Assembly (NCBI GenBank): GCA_030425685.1
Contig: JAUIAD010000001.1
Coordinates: forward strand, 62,001 to 126,000
Direction: 5' to 3'
Origin: Gammaproteobacteria bacterium
GTDB taxonomy: Bacteria > Pseudomonadota > Gammaproteobacteria > Coxiellales > Coxiellaceae
DNA length: 64,000 nucleotides
The notes below the pieces were generated by a model that did no database searches, was not told the DNA's origin, and saw only the letters and a program-made list of their open reading frames with translations. Positions 17,441 to 25,496 of the stretch are shown piece by piece. Position 1 is the stretch's first letter. Every line of letters starts with the position of its first letter. Both the position numbers and the translations under genes were made by a program.

Positions 17441-18700
17441 ATGGATACTTTATTGCACGAAATTAATTTAGATTTAAATACGGTAGATTGCACCTTATTG
17501 GAATCTGATGATATTACAATAGTAGCTGACTTGGATGCCGGAGGCTGGTCTTTGCAGAGCCCTTATGGCACACCTGAAAAAGGTTTTGTCATGGCACTGC
17601 GTGATGGTGACAACAATATCCTAGCAGCATCCGTTATTGCCAGGGCAAGCGAAAGTGTCTTTAAAGAGTTTAGTGGCAAGCAAGAACAGGATATAGAAAA
17701 TACACTCTATATTGATTCGCTATGGGTATCACCACGGGTTAATGCTAACCATTTTCTAAATGGTTTGCTTTATCTTACATTGCGTCGCGGTAGGCTTTGG
17801 GGCTGTCAAAATGTTGCCAGTATTATTCCATCACCAAATACCGGCGCACCTATTGCTACCTATTTGCGTATGGAAAGAATTTCCAGTGTCGATCCAAAGC
17901 ACATTGCAGAAGTGGATTATGTTGCTATAGCGCAACGTCTAAACGATGCTATTTTTCAAGCGTATTCACAATGCTCAGATGCGCTGAAAGCAACATTGCC
18001 ACATTATTTTGTGCAAGAAATTTTGGAGTATCATGCAATACGCGTTAAACGATTTTTTAAAGGGAGTTGGGCGCGGGCGATTATTGAAGAGAAGCTGTCG
18101 AAAGAGCAATATATCAGTTCGCTTTATAATTTACATCAATATGTTAAACATACCACACGCTTATGCGCACGTTGTATTGCCCATTCTGAAAATAGAGAAT
18201 TAAGAAATCATTATATTTATCACCTTAAGGGTGAAATTAACCATGAGTTGTTAATTGAAAGTGATTTAAAAACGCTTGATGCCGATGTGGAATATTTAAT
18301 TCATTATCATGTGCCTCATCATGCCACCAATGAATTTATTGTCACGCAAGAAAGTACCATTGGCTTTAAGGAAGATCCCGTATTAATGCTAGCATGCCCC
18401 TTGGCAGCTGAGGGCATTAGTGCCAGTATGGATAAGGATTTTATTGAGCATCTTTATAATAATATTAAAAAATGGGGCATTAAGAACCCCAAAAAAGCAT
18501 CAACGTTTTTAACCTCACATATTAATTTTGATGGTGGTGAAGACGGTCACTGGCAACAGGTCGTTAATATGTTAAAAGAATTTATTAATACCGAGACTTT
18601 GCTGCAACAATTTCTATGTACGTATACCACGGCGATTAATGGTTTCGAGCGCGGATTTAATTCCAATGTGGATGACCTGAGGTTATGGAATGGAAAATAA
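17441..18700 (+). CDS. GNAT-like / haem-oxygenase-like diiron oxidase fusion
   Basis: 419 residues, two parts. Residues about 1-165 look like an acyl/acetyltransferase of the GNAT or N-acyl amino acid synthase type (GFVMALRDGDNNILAASVIA, LYIDSLWVSPRVNANHFLNG). Residues about 170-405 resemble the iron-containing redox enzyme family with haem-oxygenase-like fold (HDO). The evidence is the helical region YISSLYNLHQYVKHTTRLCA and the candidate ligand pairs E265-x-x-H268 (HLKGEINHE) and E367-x-x-H370 (FDGGEDGHW). Known members of that fold desaturate, cleave or N-oxygenate fatty or amino acids; the substrate here is unknown. The start is the ATG at 17441 with AAGGA upstream. It overlaps the next gene by 11 bases. 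Domain assignment is by eye and needs a profile search. Confidence 0.65.
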   Translation: MDTLLHEINLDLNTVDCTLLESDDITIVADLDAGGWSLQSPYGTPEKGFVMALRDGDNNILAASVIARASESVFKEFSGKQEQDIENTLYIDSLWVSPRVNANHFLNGLLYLTLRRGRLWGCQNVASIIPSPNTGAPIATYLRMERISSVDPKHIAEVDYVAIAQRLNDAIFQAYSQCSDALKATLPHYFVQEILEYHAIRVKRFFKGSWARAIIEEKLSKEQYISSLYNLHQYVKHTTRLCARCIAHSENRELRNHYIYHLKGEINHELLIESDLKTLDADVEYLIHYHVPHHATNEFIVTQESTIGFKEDPVLMLACPLAAEGISASMDKDFIEHLYNNIKKWGIKNPKKASTFLTSHINFDGGEDGHWQQVVNMLKEFINTETLLQQFLCTYTTAINGFERGFNSNVDDLRLWNGK

Positions 18701-19433
18701 ATTAACGTTTAATCCTGCTATTGTTGAGCAGCTGCAGGATTATGTATTGCCGGGAAAAGCGTTGTGGTGTAAACCAAGTTTTGAATACTACTATGAAGCT
18801 GCTTATGAATTTTGGCAGGAGATAACTTTAGAGGGATTGCACTCTGAGGGTTTAGATGAAAGAGCGGCAGCATTGAATAGCGATGATTTTATTCATCAAG
18901 ATGAAATTCATTGTTTGTTTAATGGTAACGAGCCTGTAGGCTTGTTTGCCTTTCGTTGGATGGATCTTCGTTTTGAGGCAACGCGTGAGCAATCCTATTT
19001 TAAAAGTTACTATCCAGAATCAGTGATAGCAAAGCTGGTGGAACAACGGCACTTTTTTTTAATGACCATGGGGCAATTGATGGTGCACCCTCAATGGCGC
19101 CGCTCCAAAATCGGTCCTTGTATATCAGAGATATTAGTAGGTTTTGCGGTAACGCGTTTGCTCGCTTCACCAGCATCCGCATTAATCGCATTTTCGCGTA
19201 ATAACCGTAAAACACAAGACTTATGTGTTAACTATGGCGGTAGCCCTTTGGTTGAGAGCCATCGAGCTTACGGTTTAGATAGCACGATTATGATTATTTA
19301 CCCAGATCGTGTCACTGACAATCCTATGCCAGGCATTAGCGAAGCAACAGCGCGACTGTGGCAAGAGAAAAGATCAGGAACATTATGGCAACCTTATTAT
19401 CAGAAGGAGAGCTCCTATGAAAAAGCACGTTGA
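18690..19433 (+). CDS. GNAT-type acyltransferase
   Basis: 247 residues. The core has LFNGNEPVGLFAFRWMDL (beta strands 2-3), FFLMTMGQLMVHPQWRRS followed by KIGPCISEILVGFAVTRL (strand 4 plus a pyrophosphate-binding loop of the R-R-x-x-I-G type), and AFSRNNRKTQDLCVNYGG, as in GNAT enzymes. The acyl donor and acceptor cannot be read from the sequence. It overlaps the preceding fusion gene by 11 bases and the following flavoprotein by 17, so translation is probably coupled and the three proteins likely act in one pathway. Confidence 0.65.
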   Translation: MENKLTFNPAIVEQLQDYVLPGKALWCKPSFEYYYEAAYEFWQEITLEGLHSEGLDERAAALNSDDFIHQDEIHCLFNGNEPVGLFAFRWMDLRFEATREQSYFKSYYPESVIAKLVEQRHFFLMTMGQLMVHPQWRRSKIGPCISEILVGFAVTRLLASPASALIAFSRNNRKTQDLCVNYGGSPLVESHRAYGLDSTIMIIYPDRVTDNPMPGISEATARLWQEKRSGTLWQPYYQKESSYEKAR

Positions 19434-21009
19434 ATATATTATTGTCGGGGCAGGTCCTGCTGGGTTGCAGATGGGGTATTTTCTTCATCAGGCTAAGAAG
19501 GATTATTTAATTTTAGAAAGGTCTGATGTAGCAGGTGCTTTTTTTAAAGAATTTCCACGCCACAAACAACTGATCTCAATTAATAAAGTATTTACCGGTT
19601 ATGATGATCCGCGTAAAAATCTACGCTGGGATTGGCATTCACTGATTGAGAGTGAGCCTAAAGTGCTGTTTAAAAAATACAGCAAAAAGTATTTTCCAGA
19701 TCGTAGTGTCTATGTGCGTTATTTAAATGATTTTGCTAAGAAATATGAATTAAAAGTTGAGTATAATGCTGATGTGGCACAAATTAGCCGTCCAGAAGAT
19801 GGTGATGCTTGTTTTCAAATAACGTTAGCGTCAGGTGAAGAGTTTACCTGTAAAACATTGTTTGTAGCAACAGGTGTTAGTAAGACCTATGTGCCAGATA
19901 TTATCGGTATAGAGCACACGGTCAATTATGCAGATGTGTCGACCAAGAAAAAAGATTTTGAAAATAAACGTGTGTTGATTATTGGTAAGGGCAATTCCAG
20001 TTTGGAAACAGCCAATCATTTAATGGAGTCAGCAAGTCTGGTGCATATTGCCAGCCCACATCCAGTTCGTATGGCGTGGCGCACACATTATGTTGGCCAT
20101 GTTAGAGCGGTCAATAATAATTTTCTCGAAACCTATTTATTAAAATCACAAAACGGTGTGATTAATGGCAATATTGTTAAAATTGACCATAAACATGATA
20201 AATATTGGGTAACGTTCGAGTACAATTTAGCGAGTGGCGAAGTAGAAACCATTGAATATGATGAAGTGATTACTGCAACGGGTTTCCGTTTTGATGCTTC
20301 TATTTTTGATAAAAATTGTCAACCTAAGCTGGCAATTAAGGATCGCTTTCCTGAAATGCATAGCTGGTATGAATCCGTTAATATTCCAAATTTATATTTT
20401 ATTGGCACCATTATGCAGCAGCGTGATTTTAAAAAGAAACAGTCAGGCTTTGTGCATGGGTTTCGCTTTAATGTTGAGTTTTTATATAAATACTTAATGC
20501 AGAAAGCAGGTGAGAATATTGGTGCGCCAGAAATGTATCCTTTTAGTGCTATTGATATTGGTAAGCGGATGATTGCGCGTGCTAATAAGAGTGCAGCATT
20601 ATGGCAACAAGATGGTTATTACTGTGACCTATTTGTGTTTTGCGAAGAAAGTGATGAATTTAAATTCTATTCATCAGTGCCTATCGATTTTATTCGTGAA
20701 AGTAGTATAGCAGATGGTGCACATTATTTTGTAATGACCTTAGAGTTTGGTCAAGATAGAATTAACAAATATCAAAATGTGTTTGCAGTTGATCGCATTC
20801 ATAAAGATGATTATTTACATTCTGCATTAAGCACGGGTATTCATCCCATTATTCGTCACTACCATCACCATCAATTGATGTCTGAGCATCATGTGTTAGA
20901 GGATTTTGAAAGTACTTGGGATGAGTTAGTTCATATTGATCCTTTGCTGGATTATTTAGTTGAAGAATTAGGGAAGATTAAAATGGAGTCTTCTATTTCA
21001 ACGAAATGA
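19417..21009 (+). CDS. FOXRED2-like FAD-dependent oxidoreductase
   Basis: 530 residues. The FAD motif VGAGPAGLQMGYFL is at about residue 10, and a second nucleotide-binding motif IIGKGNSSLETA is in the middle. Several stretches closely match my memory of eukaryotic FOXRED2/ERFAD (an ER flavoprotein linked to protein degradation): PRHKQLISINKVFTG, WRTHYVGHVRAVNNNFLETY, SGFVHGFRFN, and HHVLEDFESTWD near the C-terminus. There is no signal peptide, so this one should be cytoplasmic. It probably performs a flavin-dependent oxidation in the pathway encoded by its neighbours. AAGGAG lies 8 bases before the ATG at 19417. The frame continues upstream to 19309, inside the GNAT gene, and I reject that start. 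Confidence 0.85.
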   Translation: MKKHVEYIIVGAGPAGLQMGYFLHQAKKDYLILERSDVAGAFFKEFPRHKQLISINKVFTGYDDPRKNLRWDWHSLIESEPKVLFKKYSKKYFPDRSVYVRYLNDFAKKYELKVEYNADVAQISRPEDGDACFQITLASGEEFTCKTLFVATGVSKTYVPDIIGIEHTVNYADVSTKKKDFENKRVLIIGKGNSSLETANHLMESASLVHIASPHPVRMAWRTHYVGHVRAVNNNFLETYLLKSQNGVINGNIVKIDHKHDKYWVTFEYNLASGEVETIEYDEVITATGFRFDASIFDKNCQPKLAIKDRFPEMHSWYESVNIPNLYFIGTIMQQRDFKKKQSGFVHGFRFNVEFLYKYLMQKAGENIGAPEMYPFSAIDIGKRMIARANKSAALWQQDGYYCDLFVFCEESDEFKFYSSVPIDFIRESSIADGAHYFVMTLEFGQDRINKYQNVFAVDRIHKDDYLHSALSTGIHPIIRHYHHHQLMSEHHVLEDFESTWDELVHIDPLLDYLVEELGKIKMESSISTK

Positions 21010-21131
21010 TAGTAGGGCACAGCATACTGTTTTTTATTTTAAAGATTGATAGAAGCACAGTATATTGCGCCTTATGATATAAAAAATATAAGGGTGCACA
21101 AGATGTAGTGCCATTATGATATGGAGGTGCA

Positions 21132-22514
21132 ATGAAATTACGTCAATATTTAGCAAAGTTATGTTTGCTAGCTGTTTTTTTGATTCCAATATCGGCATTT
21201 TCTATTAACGGATCATTTGATTTTGGCTTTAGTGAAATTACGCGTGGAATGGGTGGTGCTGGTTCTGCTTTTCCGCAAGATGCGGTTATTGCTGCGGTTA
21301 ACCCGGCGGGGATGGTTGACGTTGGTCACCGTTATGATGTTGGTGCGGTTTTCTATTTTCCGGATATGTATTATCAGGCTTCTGCGGGTGTGGTTCCTCC
21401 GCCGACCATTGTACCAACACCTGTTGGTCCTATAGTTATTCCTAATAGTACAAATCTTATAACTATTGCGCCAGGACGTCATGACAGTAATAAATCTGTT
21501 TTCTTCTTACCCGATTTTGGTGCTAACTGGATGATTGATAAAAATAGCTCAGTGGGTTTCACCCTATTTAGCCAGGGGGGGTATGGTTCTGAATACTCAC
21601 CTGCAGGAACAGCGCAAGTCAGTCCTTTTGGTGTGCCGGCACCGGGGCCTTTTGGTGGTGGTGGATTGGAATCCGATCTTAAGCAAGCAATTGCCAGTTT
21701 AACCTATGCGCATAAATTTTGGCGTCACTCTTCGGTCGGTATTAGTTTATTAATAGCTGCACAGACTTTAATGGTTAACGGTGCGCGGCAGTTGGCGATG
21801 GTTTCTAATAATCCGGGCTCATTGACCAATCGTGGGCATGATTTTTCGGGTGGTATTGGTACGCGCTTAGGTATTATATTGGGTTTTATTCCCCATATAG
21901 ATATTGCGCTGTCTTATCAACCGGAAGTATTTATGTCGCGTTTAAGTAAGTACAGCGGTTTATTACCTGATCAGGGTAAGTTTGATATTCCGCCAGCGGG
22001 TGTGATTGGCTTTGCTTTTCATTTAAATCCACGTGTAACATTGGCGTTTGATATTCAGGAAATTTGGTATAGTGCCATACCTGCTTATTCGCGTGGTAAT
22101 GCATCGGTATTGTTTGGTGGTACTTGCATGCCCGGTGTCGCAGGGCCAACTTGTTATGGAGGTGCAAATGGTCCTGGGTTTGGTTGGAAAAATTCAACTG
22201 CCTATAAATTAGGGCTACAATGGCAGTGTATGCCAAGTTTAGCGTTGCGTATTGGTTATAATCATTCAGCAACGGTATTGCGGCCCAATCAAGCAGGTGA
22301 AAATGTTATTGCGCCAGGCGCAGCAATTGAAAATATTGTTACTGTTGGAGCGAGTAAACGCTTTAATAAAAAGGGACAAATTAATGTAGTTTTTGCTTAT
22401 GTGCCGAAGCATACTTTTCGTGGAGTCAACTCGTTTTCAGGCATTGGCCAAACGGTGGCGATTCATGCGGAAGGTTTTGGTTTGGGTGTAAGTTATAGTT
22501 GGTTATTTTTGTAA
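21132..22514 (+). CDS. outer-membrane protein transport protein, FadL/TodX (OMPP1) family
   Basis: 460 residues with a signal peptide (LCLLAVFLIPISAFS, cleavage near 24). The mature N-terminus FGFSEITRGMGGAGSAFPQD followed by AAVNPAGMVDVG is the FadL/OMPP1 hallmark (NPAG). Alternating hydrophobic strands follow (FSGGIGTRLGIILGFIP, ALSYQPEVFMS), with LRIGYNH and a C-terminal strand GLGVSYSWLFL ending in an aromatic. FadL proteins admit hydrophobic compounds, chiefly long-chain fatty acids. Here it lies among putative fatty/amino-acid modifying enzymes, so it may import or export their substrate or product (inference). GGAGG lies 5 bases before the ATG. The 122-base gap upstream contains a decayed REP sequence (GTAGGGCACAGCATACTG). 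Confidence 0.9.
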   Translation: MKLRQYLAKLCLLAVFLIPISAFSINGSFDFGFSEITRGMGGAGSAFPQDAVIAAVNPAGMVDVGHRYDVGAVFYFPDMYYQASAGVVPPPTIVPTPVGPIVIPNSTNLITIAPGRHDSNKSVFFLPDFGANWMIDKNSSVGFTLFSQGGYGSEYSPAGTAQVSPFGVPAPGPFGGGGLESDLKQAIASLTYAHKFWRHSSVGISLLIAAQTLMVNGARQLAMVSNNPGSLTNRGHDFSGGIGTRLGIILGFIPHIDIALSYQPEVFMSRLSKYSGLLPDQGKFDIPPAGVIGFAFHLNPRVTLAFDIQEIWYSAIPAYSRGNASVLFGGTCMPGVAGPTCYGGANGPGFGWKNSTAYKLGLQWQCMPSLALRIGYNHSATVLRPNQAGENVIAPGAAIENIVTVGASKRFNKKGQINVVFAYVPKHTFRGVNSFSGIGQTVAIHAEGFGLGVSYSWLFL

Positions 22515-22530
22515 ATGATAAATAGGCAGA

Positions 22531-23835
22531 ATGAAAGAAAAACATAAACAAGTTGATTATATTGTTATTGGGGCCGGCACTGCCGGCCTTGCTGCAGCTA
22601 AGCGTTTGCAACAGGCTGGGCTTTCTGTTTGTGTGTTAGAAGCGCGTGATCGTATTGGTGGGCGTGTGTATACCGATCATCGTTTTGATACGCCGATTGA
22701 TTTTGGTGCGGCGTGGATTCATGGCATTGATGATAATCCTGTTTACGATTTTGCCCAGCAAAATGAATTTCCTGTTAGGTTGGCAGATTATAACGTTGAT
22801 ATGGATTTATTTACGCAAGAGGGCGAGCAGCTCTCTTTTGCTAATGGTGATAAATATATTGATGCATATGGAAAAGTGTTAAAGGGGCTTGGTGGTCGTG
22901 ATTTTATTGCGGGTAATGATCAGACGTCGTTGTCATTTGCCTGTGAGGCTGGTGTTAATAAGTTAGCGTTAAATGAATTGCCGTATTTTAACTCTTGGTT
23001 AACGTATCTTTTAAATAATTATGAAGGCGAGTGCATTAATAAGGTGGCTTATCCGGAAACCGATACGTACCGTGAATACACGGGTGGGCATTATTTTATT
23101 CGTTCGGGAATGAGTACGGTGCCGTGCCGTTTGGCACATGAGGTGGATGTTTATTGTCAGCAGAAGGTGGTTGAGATTCGTCAAGATAAAGATGCGGTAA
23201 CGATTAAAACAGATAAGAAAGGTCTTTTTACGGCAAAGCGTGTTATTGTGACGTTGCCTTTAGGTGTTTTAAAATCAGGTTCGGTAGGATTTTTTCCAAG
23301 TTTGTCGGTGGGCAAACAGCAGGCTATTGATTCTTTGGCGATGGCTGTTTTTAATAAGGTGGTATTAAAATTTTCGCATGCTTTTTGGCAGGCTAAAACA
23401 AAGAGTGAGTTCTTTTATTTTTTAACGAATGATAAAAGGAAAATTGCCTCATTTTTTGATGTGTCGCTTTCTGAGGGTGAGCCTATATTGGTGGGTTATT
23501 CGGGTGGTGATATTGGGCGCTTTATTGAAAATGGTTCTAAATCTGATATCGTTGGCAATGTAATGGATACGCTGAAAAAAATATTCGCGGGTGCTGCGGT
23601 TAAGCCGCGAGAGGTTGTTACTACCTCGTGGGGTAAGGATCCTTTTTCTTGTGGGTCTTATAGTTATATTCCGGTGGGTTGTCGTGGTGCGTTGATGGAT
23701 ACTTTGGCGCTGGCGGAGGGAAGAATTCATTTTGCGGGTGAGGCGACTTGTAAGGAATCGCACGGAACGGTGCATGGGGCGTTGCTCAGTGGGTGGCGTG
23801 TGGCTAATGAAATTATTAAGGAGGAGTGGTCATGA
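22531..23835 (+). CDS. flavin-containing amine oxidase
   Basis: 434 residues of the monoamine/polyamine oxidase family. The N-terminal FAD motif is VIGAGTAGLAAAKRL, followed by LEARDRIGGRVYT and DFGAAWIHG. RVIVTLPLGVLKSG is the mid-domain FAD-contact strand. The C-terminal signature IHFAGEATCKESHGTVHGAL ends with SGWRVANEII. Related enzymes oxidise polyamines, amino acids or amines. There is no signal peptide. It begins 16 bases after the FadL gene, and its stop overlaps the next start as ATGA. Confidence 0.93.
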   Translation: MKEKHKQVDYIVIGAGTAGLAAAKRLQQAGLSVCVLEARDRIGGRVYTDHRFDTPIDFGAAWIHGIDDNPVYDFAQQNEFPVRLADYNVDMDLFTQEGEQLSFANGDKYIDAYGKVLKGLGGRDFIAGNDQTSLSFACEAGVNKLALNELPYFNSWLTYLLNNYEGECINKVAYPETDTYREYTGGHYFIRSGMSTVPCRLAHEVDVYCQQKVVEIRQDKDAVTIKTDKKGLFTAKRVIVTLPLGVLKSGSVGFFPSLSVGKQQAIDSLAMAVFNKVVLKFSHAFWQAKTKSEFFYFLTNDKRKIASFFDVSLSEGEPILVGYSGGDIGRFIENGSKSDIVGNVMDTLKKIFAGAAVKPREVVTTSWGKDPFSCGSYSYIPVGCRGALMDTLALAEGRIHFAGEATCKESHGTVHGALLSGWRVANEIIKEEWS

Positions 23836-24137
23836 CTACGTATTTTTTTCCTAATTTAAAAAAGGATTCTTTGATTAAAGAAGTGAGTATCAAAGAAGAG
23901 GATGTGTCCTTTATGTTTTGTGCTGAGCAGAAAAATACTTGGTTACCGCTTTTGAAAGCCTTGCCCCCGGAGGAGGTGTCGGCGTCGCAGGATTTTTTAT
24001 TTGTGCGAATTTCTGGTATTGCTAAGGCGTTAAATACCGCTCGGGCGCTTAATCAAGCTGAGCATAATCAGAAATATTGGGGTGAGGTTATTATGTTTTT
24101 GGAAATTCTTGCGGCTAAGAGTTCTGTTGTTGCTTGA
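23832..24137 (+). CDS. small protein of unknown function, end of operon
   Basis: 101 residues, no family recognised. It is mixed alpha/beta-looking and soluble, with no signal peptide (TTYFFPNLKKDSLIKEVSIK near the start, SQDFLFVRISGIAKALN in the middle, EVIMFLEILAAK near the end). The ATG at 23832 overlaps the amine oxidase stop (ATGA) and has GAGGAG 6 bases upstream, so it is very likely translated and coupled to the oxidase. It is the last gene of the set and is followed by repeat DNA. Confidence 0.7.
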   Translation: MTTYFFPNLKKDSLIKEVSIKEEDVSFMFCAEQKNTWLPLLKALPPEEVSASQDFLFVRISGIAKALNTARALNQAEHNQKYWGEVIMFLEILAAKSSVVA

Positions 24138-24388
24138 GGATTTTCTGGCGAGCAAAACAATAGAAAGGTGTGCGGCTTCCCTACTGCTCGTTTTTATCAC
24201 TTTTGGTGGTGCGTCTCTAAGATGGGTTTAGGGTATGTGACCTTGCCATCCCAGCGAAAGCTGGGTTTTTTTATACCGTAGGGGCGCAGCATGCTGCGCC
24301 CGCTCTTTAAGATGGCAGCAATTTTTTTGTAATAGAGCTATCTTGTAGAGGAGCGGCACATGAGAAAGGTATGCGGCTTGGCTCCGAC

Positions 24389-24499
24389 GCAGGAGGAAAG
24401 AAGGGTCTTTTGCAAATGCGCTAGTTTCCATCCCTGGATCGCTCTGACAAAAACTTCCTGTTTTTGTAAGCTTTGCAAAAGACCCTGCTTCCCTCCTGC
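24389..24499. repeat. long hairpin element, copy B
   Basis: 111 bp with arms GCAGGAGGAAAGAAGGGTCT and the reverse complement ending CCTCCTGC. The centre carries CCATCCCTGGATCGCTCTGA, the reverse complement of the centre of copies A and D, so B and C are inverted relative to them. It lies inside the tandem array. Confidence 0.85.
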
Positions 24500-24703
24500 T
24501 AGTTTTTCTCACTTTTGGTGCGGCGTCTCTAAGATGGGTTTAGAGTATGTGACCTTGTCACCCTGGCGAAAGCTAGGATCTTTTTTTATACCGTAGGGGC
24601 GCAGCATGCTGCGCCCGCTCCTTAAGATGGCAGCAATTTTTTTGTAATAGAGCTATCTCGCGGAGGAGCGGCACATAAGAAAGGTATGCGGCTTGGCTCC
24701 GAC

Positions 24704-24819
24704 GCAGGAGGAAAGAAGGGTCTTTTGCAAAGGCGCTGGTTTCCATCCCTTCCCTGGATCGCTCTGACAAAAACTTTCTGTTTTTGTAAGCTTTGCAAAA
24801 GACCCTTCTTCCCTCCTGC
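24704..24819. repeat. long hairpin element, copy C
   Basis: 116 bp, nearly identical to copy B but with a 5-bp duplication (CCCTT) in the centre. Same orientation as B, in the next unit of the array. Confidence 0.85.
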
Positions 24820-25068
24820 TAGTTTTTCTCACTTTTGGTGCGGCGTCTCTAAGATGGGTTTAGAGTATGTGACCTTGTCACCCTGGCGAAAGCTAGGATC
24901 TTTTTTTATACCGTAGGGGCGCAGCATGCTGCGCCCGCTCTTTAAGATGGCAGCAATTTTTTTGTAATAGAGCTATCTCGTAGAGGTGCGGCACATGAGA
25001 AACGTATGCGGCTTTCCTCCTGCTAGTTTTCTAACCTTTGCAGAAGCGGTTCAGGAGAGTTGTTGCTG

Positions 25069-25470
25069 TCAAGAAAATAAAACAGATAATAGCTCATTAG
25101 GCAGTTTAATTTTACCTGTTTTCTGGTTTACACCTGTAACGGTAAACTCACCAGTGGCCATTAAGCAGTTATCATCAAGACGTAAGATCTTTTGGTATGC
25201 AGTAATTTTAACACGGCTTTTTAAGGAAAAGTCAGAAGTAACAATAAAACGATCCCCTGATCGTAGTGGTTTTTTAAAGTGTATTTGACAGTTTGCCAGC
25301 ACTAAATGGCTTCCTTCGCTGGTAAATGTAAAAAAGTCCAGCCCAAGTGATTTTAAATGTTTGTGGCGGCAATGCTCCATATAAACTAGATAGCGTGAGT
25401 TATGAACGATGCCTTGTGAGTCGAGTTCGCTGTCTCTTACTTCCATTTCGCATTGGTATGGGTTTGTCAT
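25069..25470 (-). CDS. YbgC-like acyl-CoA thioesterase (hotdog fold)
   Basis: 133 residues, single hotdog domain of the 4-hydroxybenzoyl-CoA thioesterase/YbgC type. Near the N-terminus VRDSELDSQGIVHNSRYLVY carries the catalytic Asp and the N-x-x-Y element. FFTFTSEGSHLVLANCQIHF and RSGDRFIVTSDFSLKSRVKI follow as the central strands. It probably hydrolyses an acyl-CoA or acyl-ACP; the substrate is not readable. GGAAG lies 5 bases before the ATG. It lies 26 bases downstream of cca on the same strand. Confidence 0.88.
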   Translation of the reverse strand: MTNPYQCEMEVRDSELDSQGIVHNSRYLVYMEHCRHKHLKSLGLDFFTFTSEGSHLVLANCQIHFKKPLRSGDRFIVTSDFSLKSRVKITAYQKILRLDDNCLMATGEFTVTGVNQKTGKIKLPNELLSVLFS

Positions 25471-25496
25471 ATTGCTTCCAATAGATTGCTGTGTGG

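Larger units (their letters stand above)
24160..25045. repeat. imperfect tandem array of about 315-320 bp units built from REP and long-hairpin elements
   Basis: The unit runs from ACCGTAGGGGCGCAGCATGC through TTTAAGATGGCAGCAATTTT, a long-hairpin element, TTTCTCACTTTTGGTGCGGC and ACCCTGGCGAAAGCTAGGAT. Full units begin at 24276 and 24591. A truncated left part begins at 24911, and a decayed right part occupies 24160-24275. Full units are nearly identical, which suggests recent duplication. The outer partial units lack the long hairpin (near 24170 and 25015). Short reading frames inside are by-products of the repeats. The array fills the gap between the small gene at 24137 and the thioesterase at 25069. 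Confidence 0.85.

Noticed and set aside
24228-24916. Short frames of 65-94 codons within the repeat array
   Set aside because: Near-identical products from each repeat unit; they translate palindromic DNA and have no independent support.
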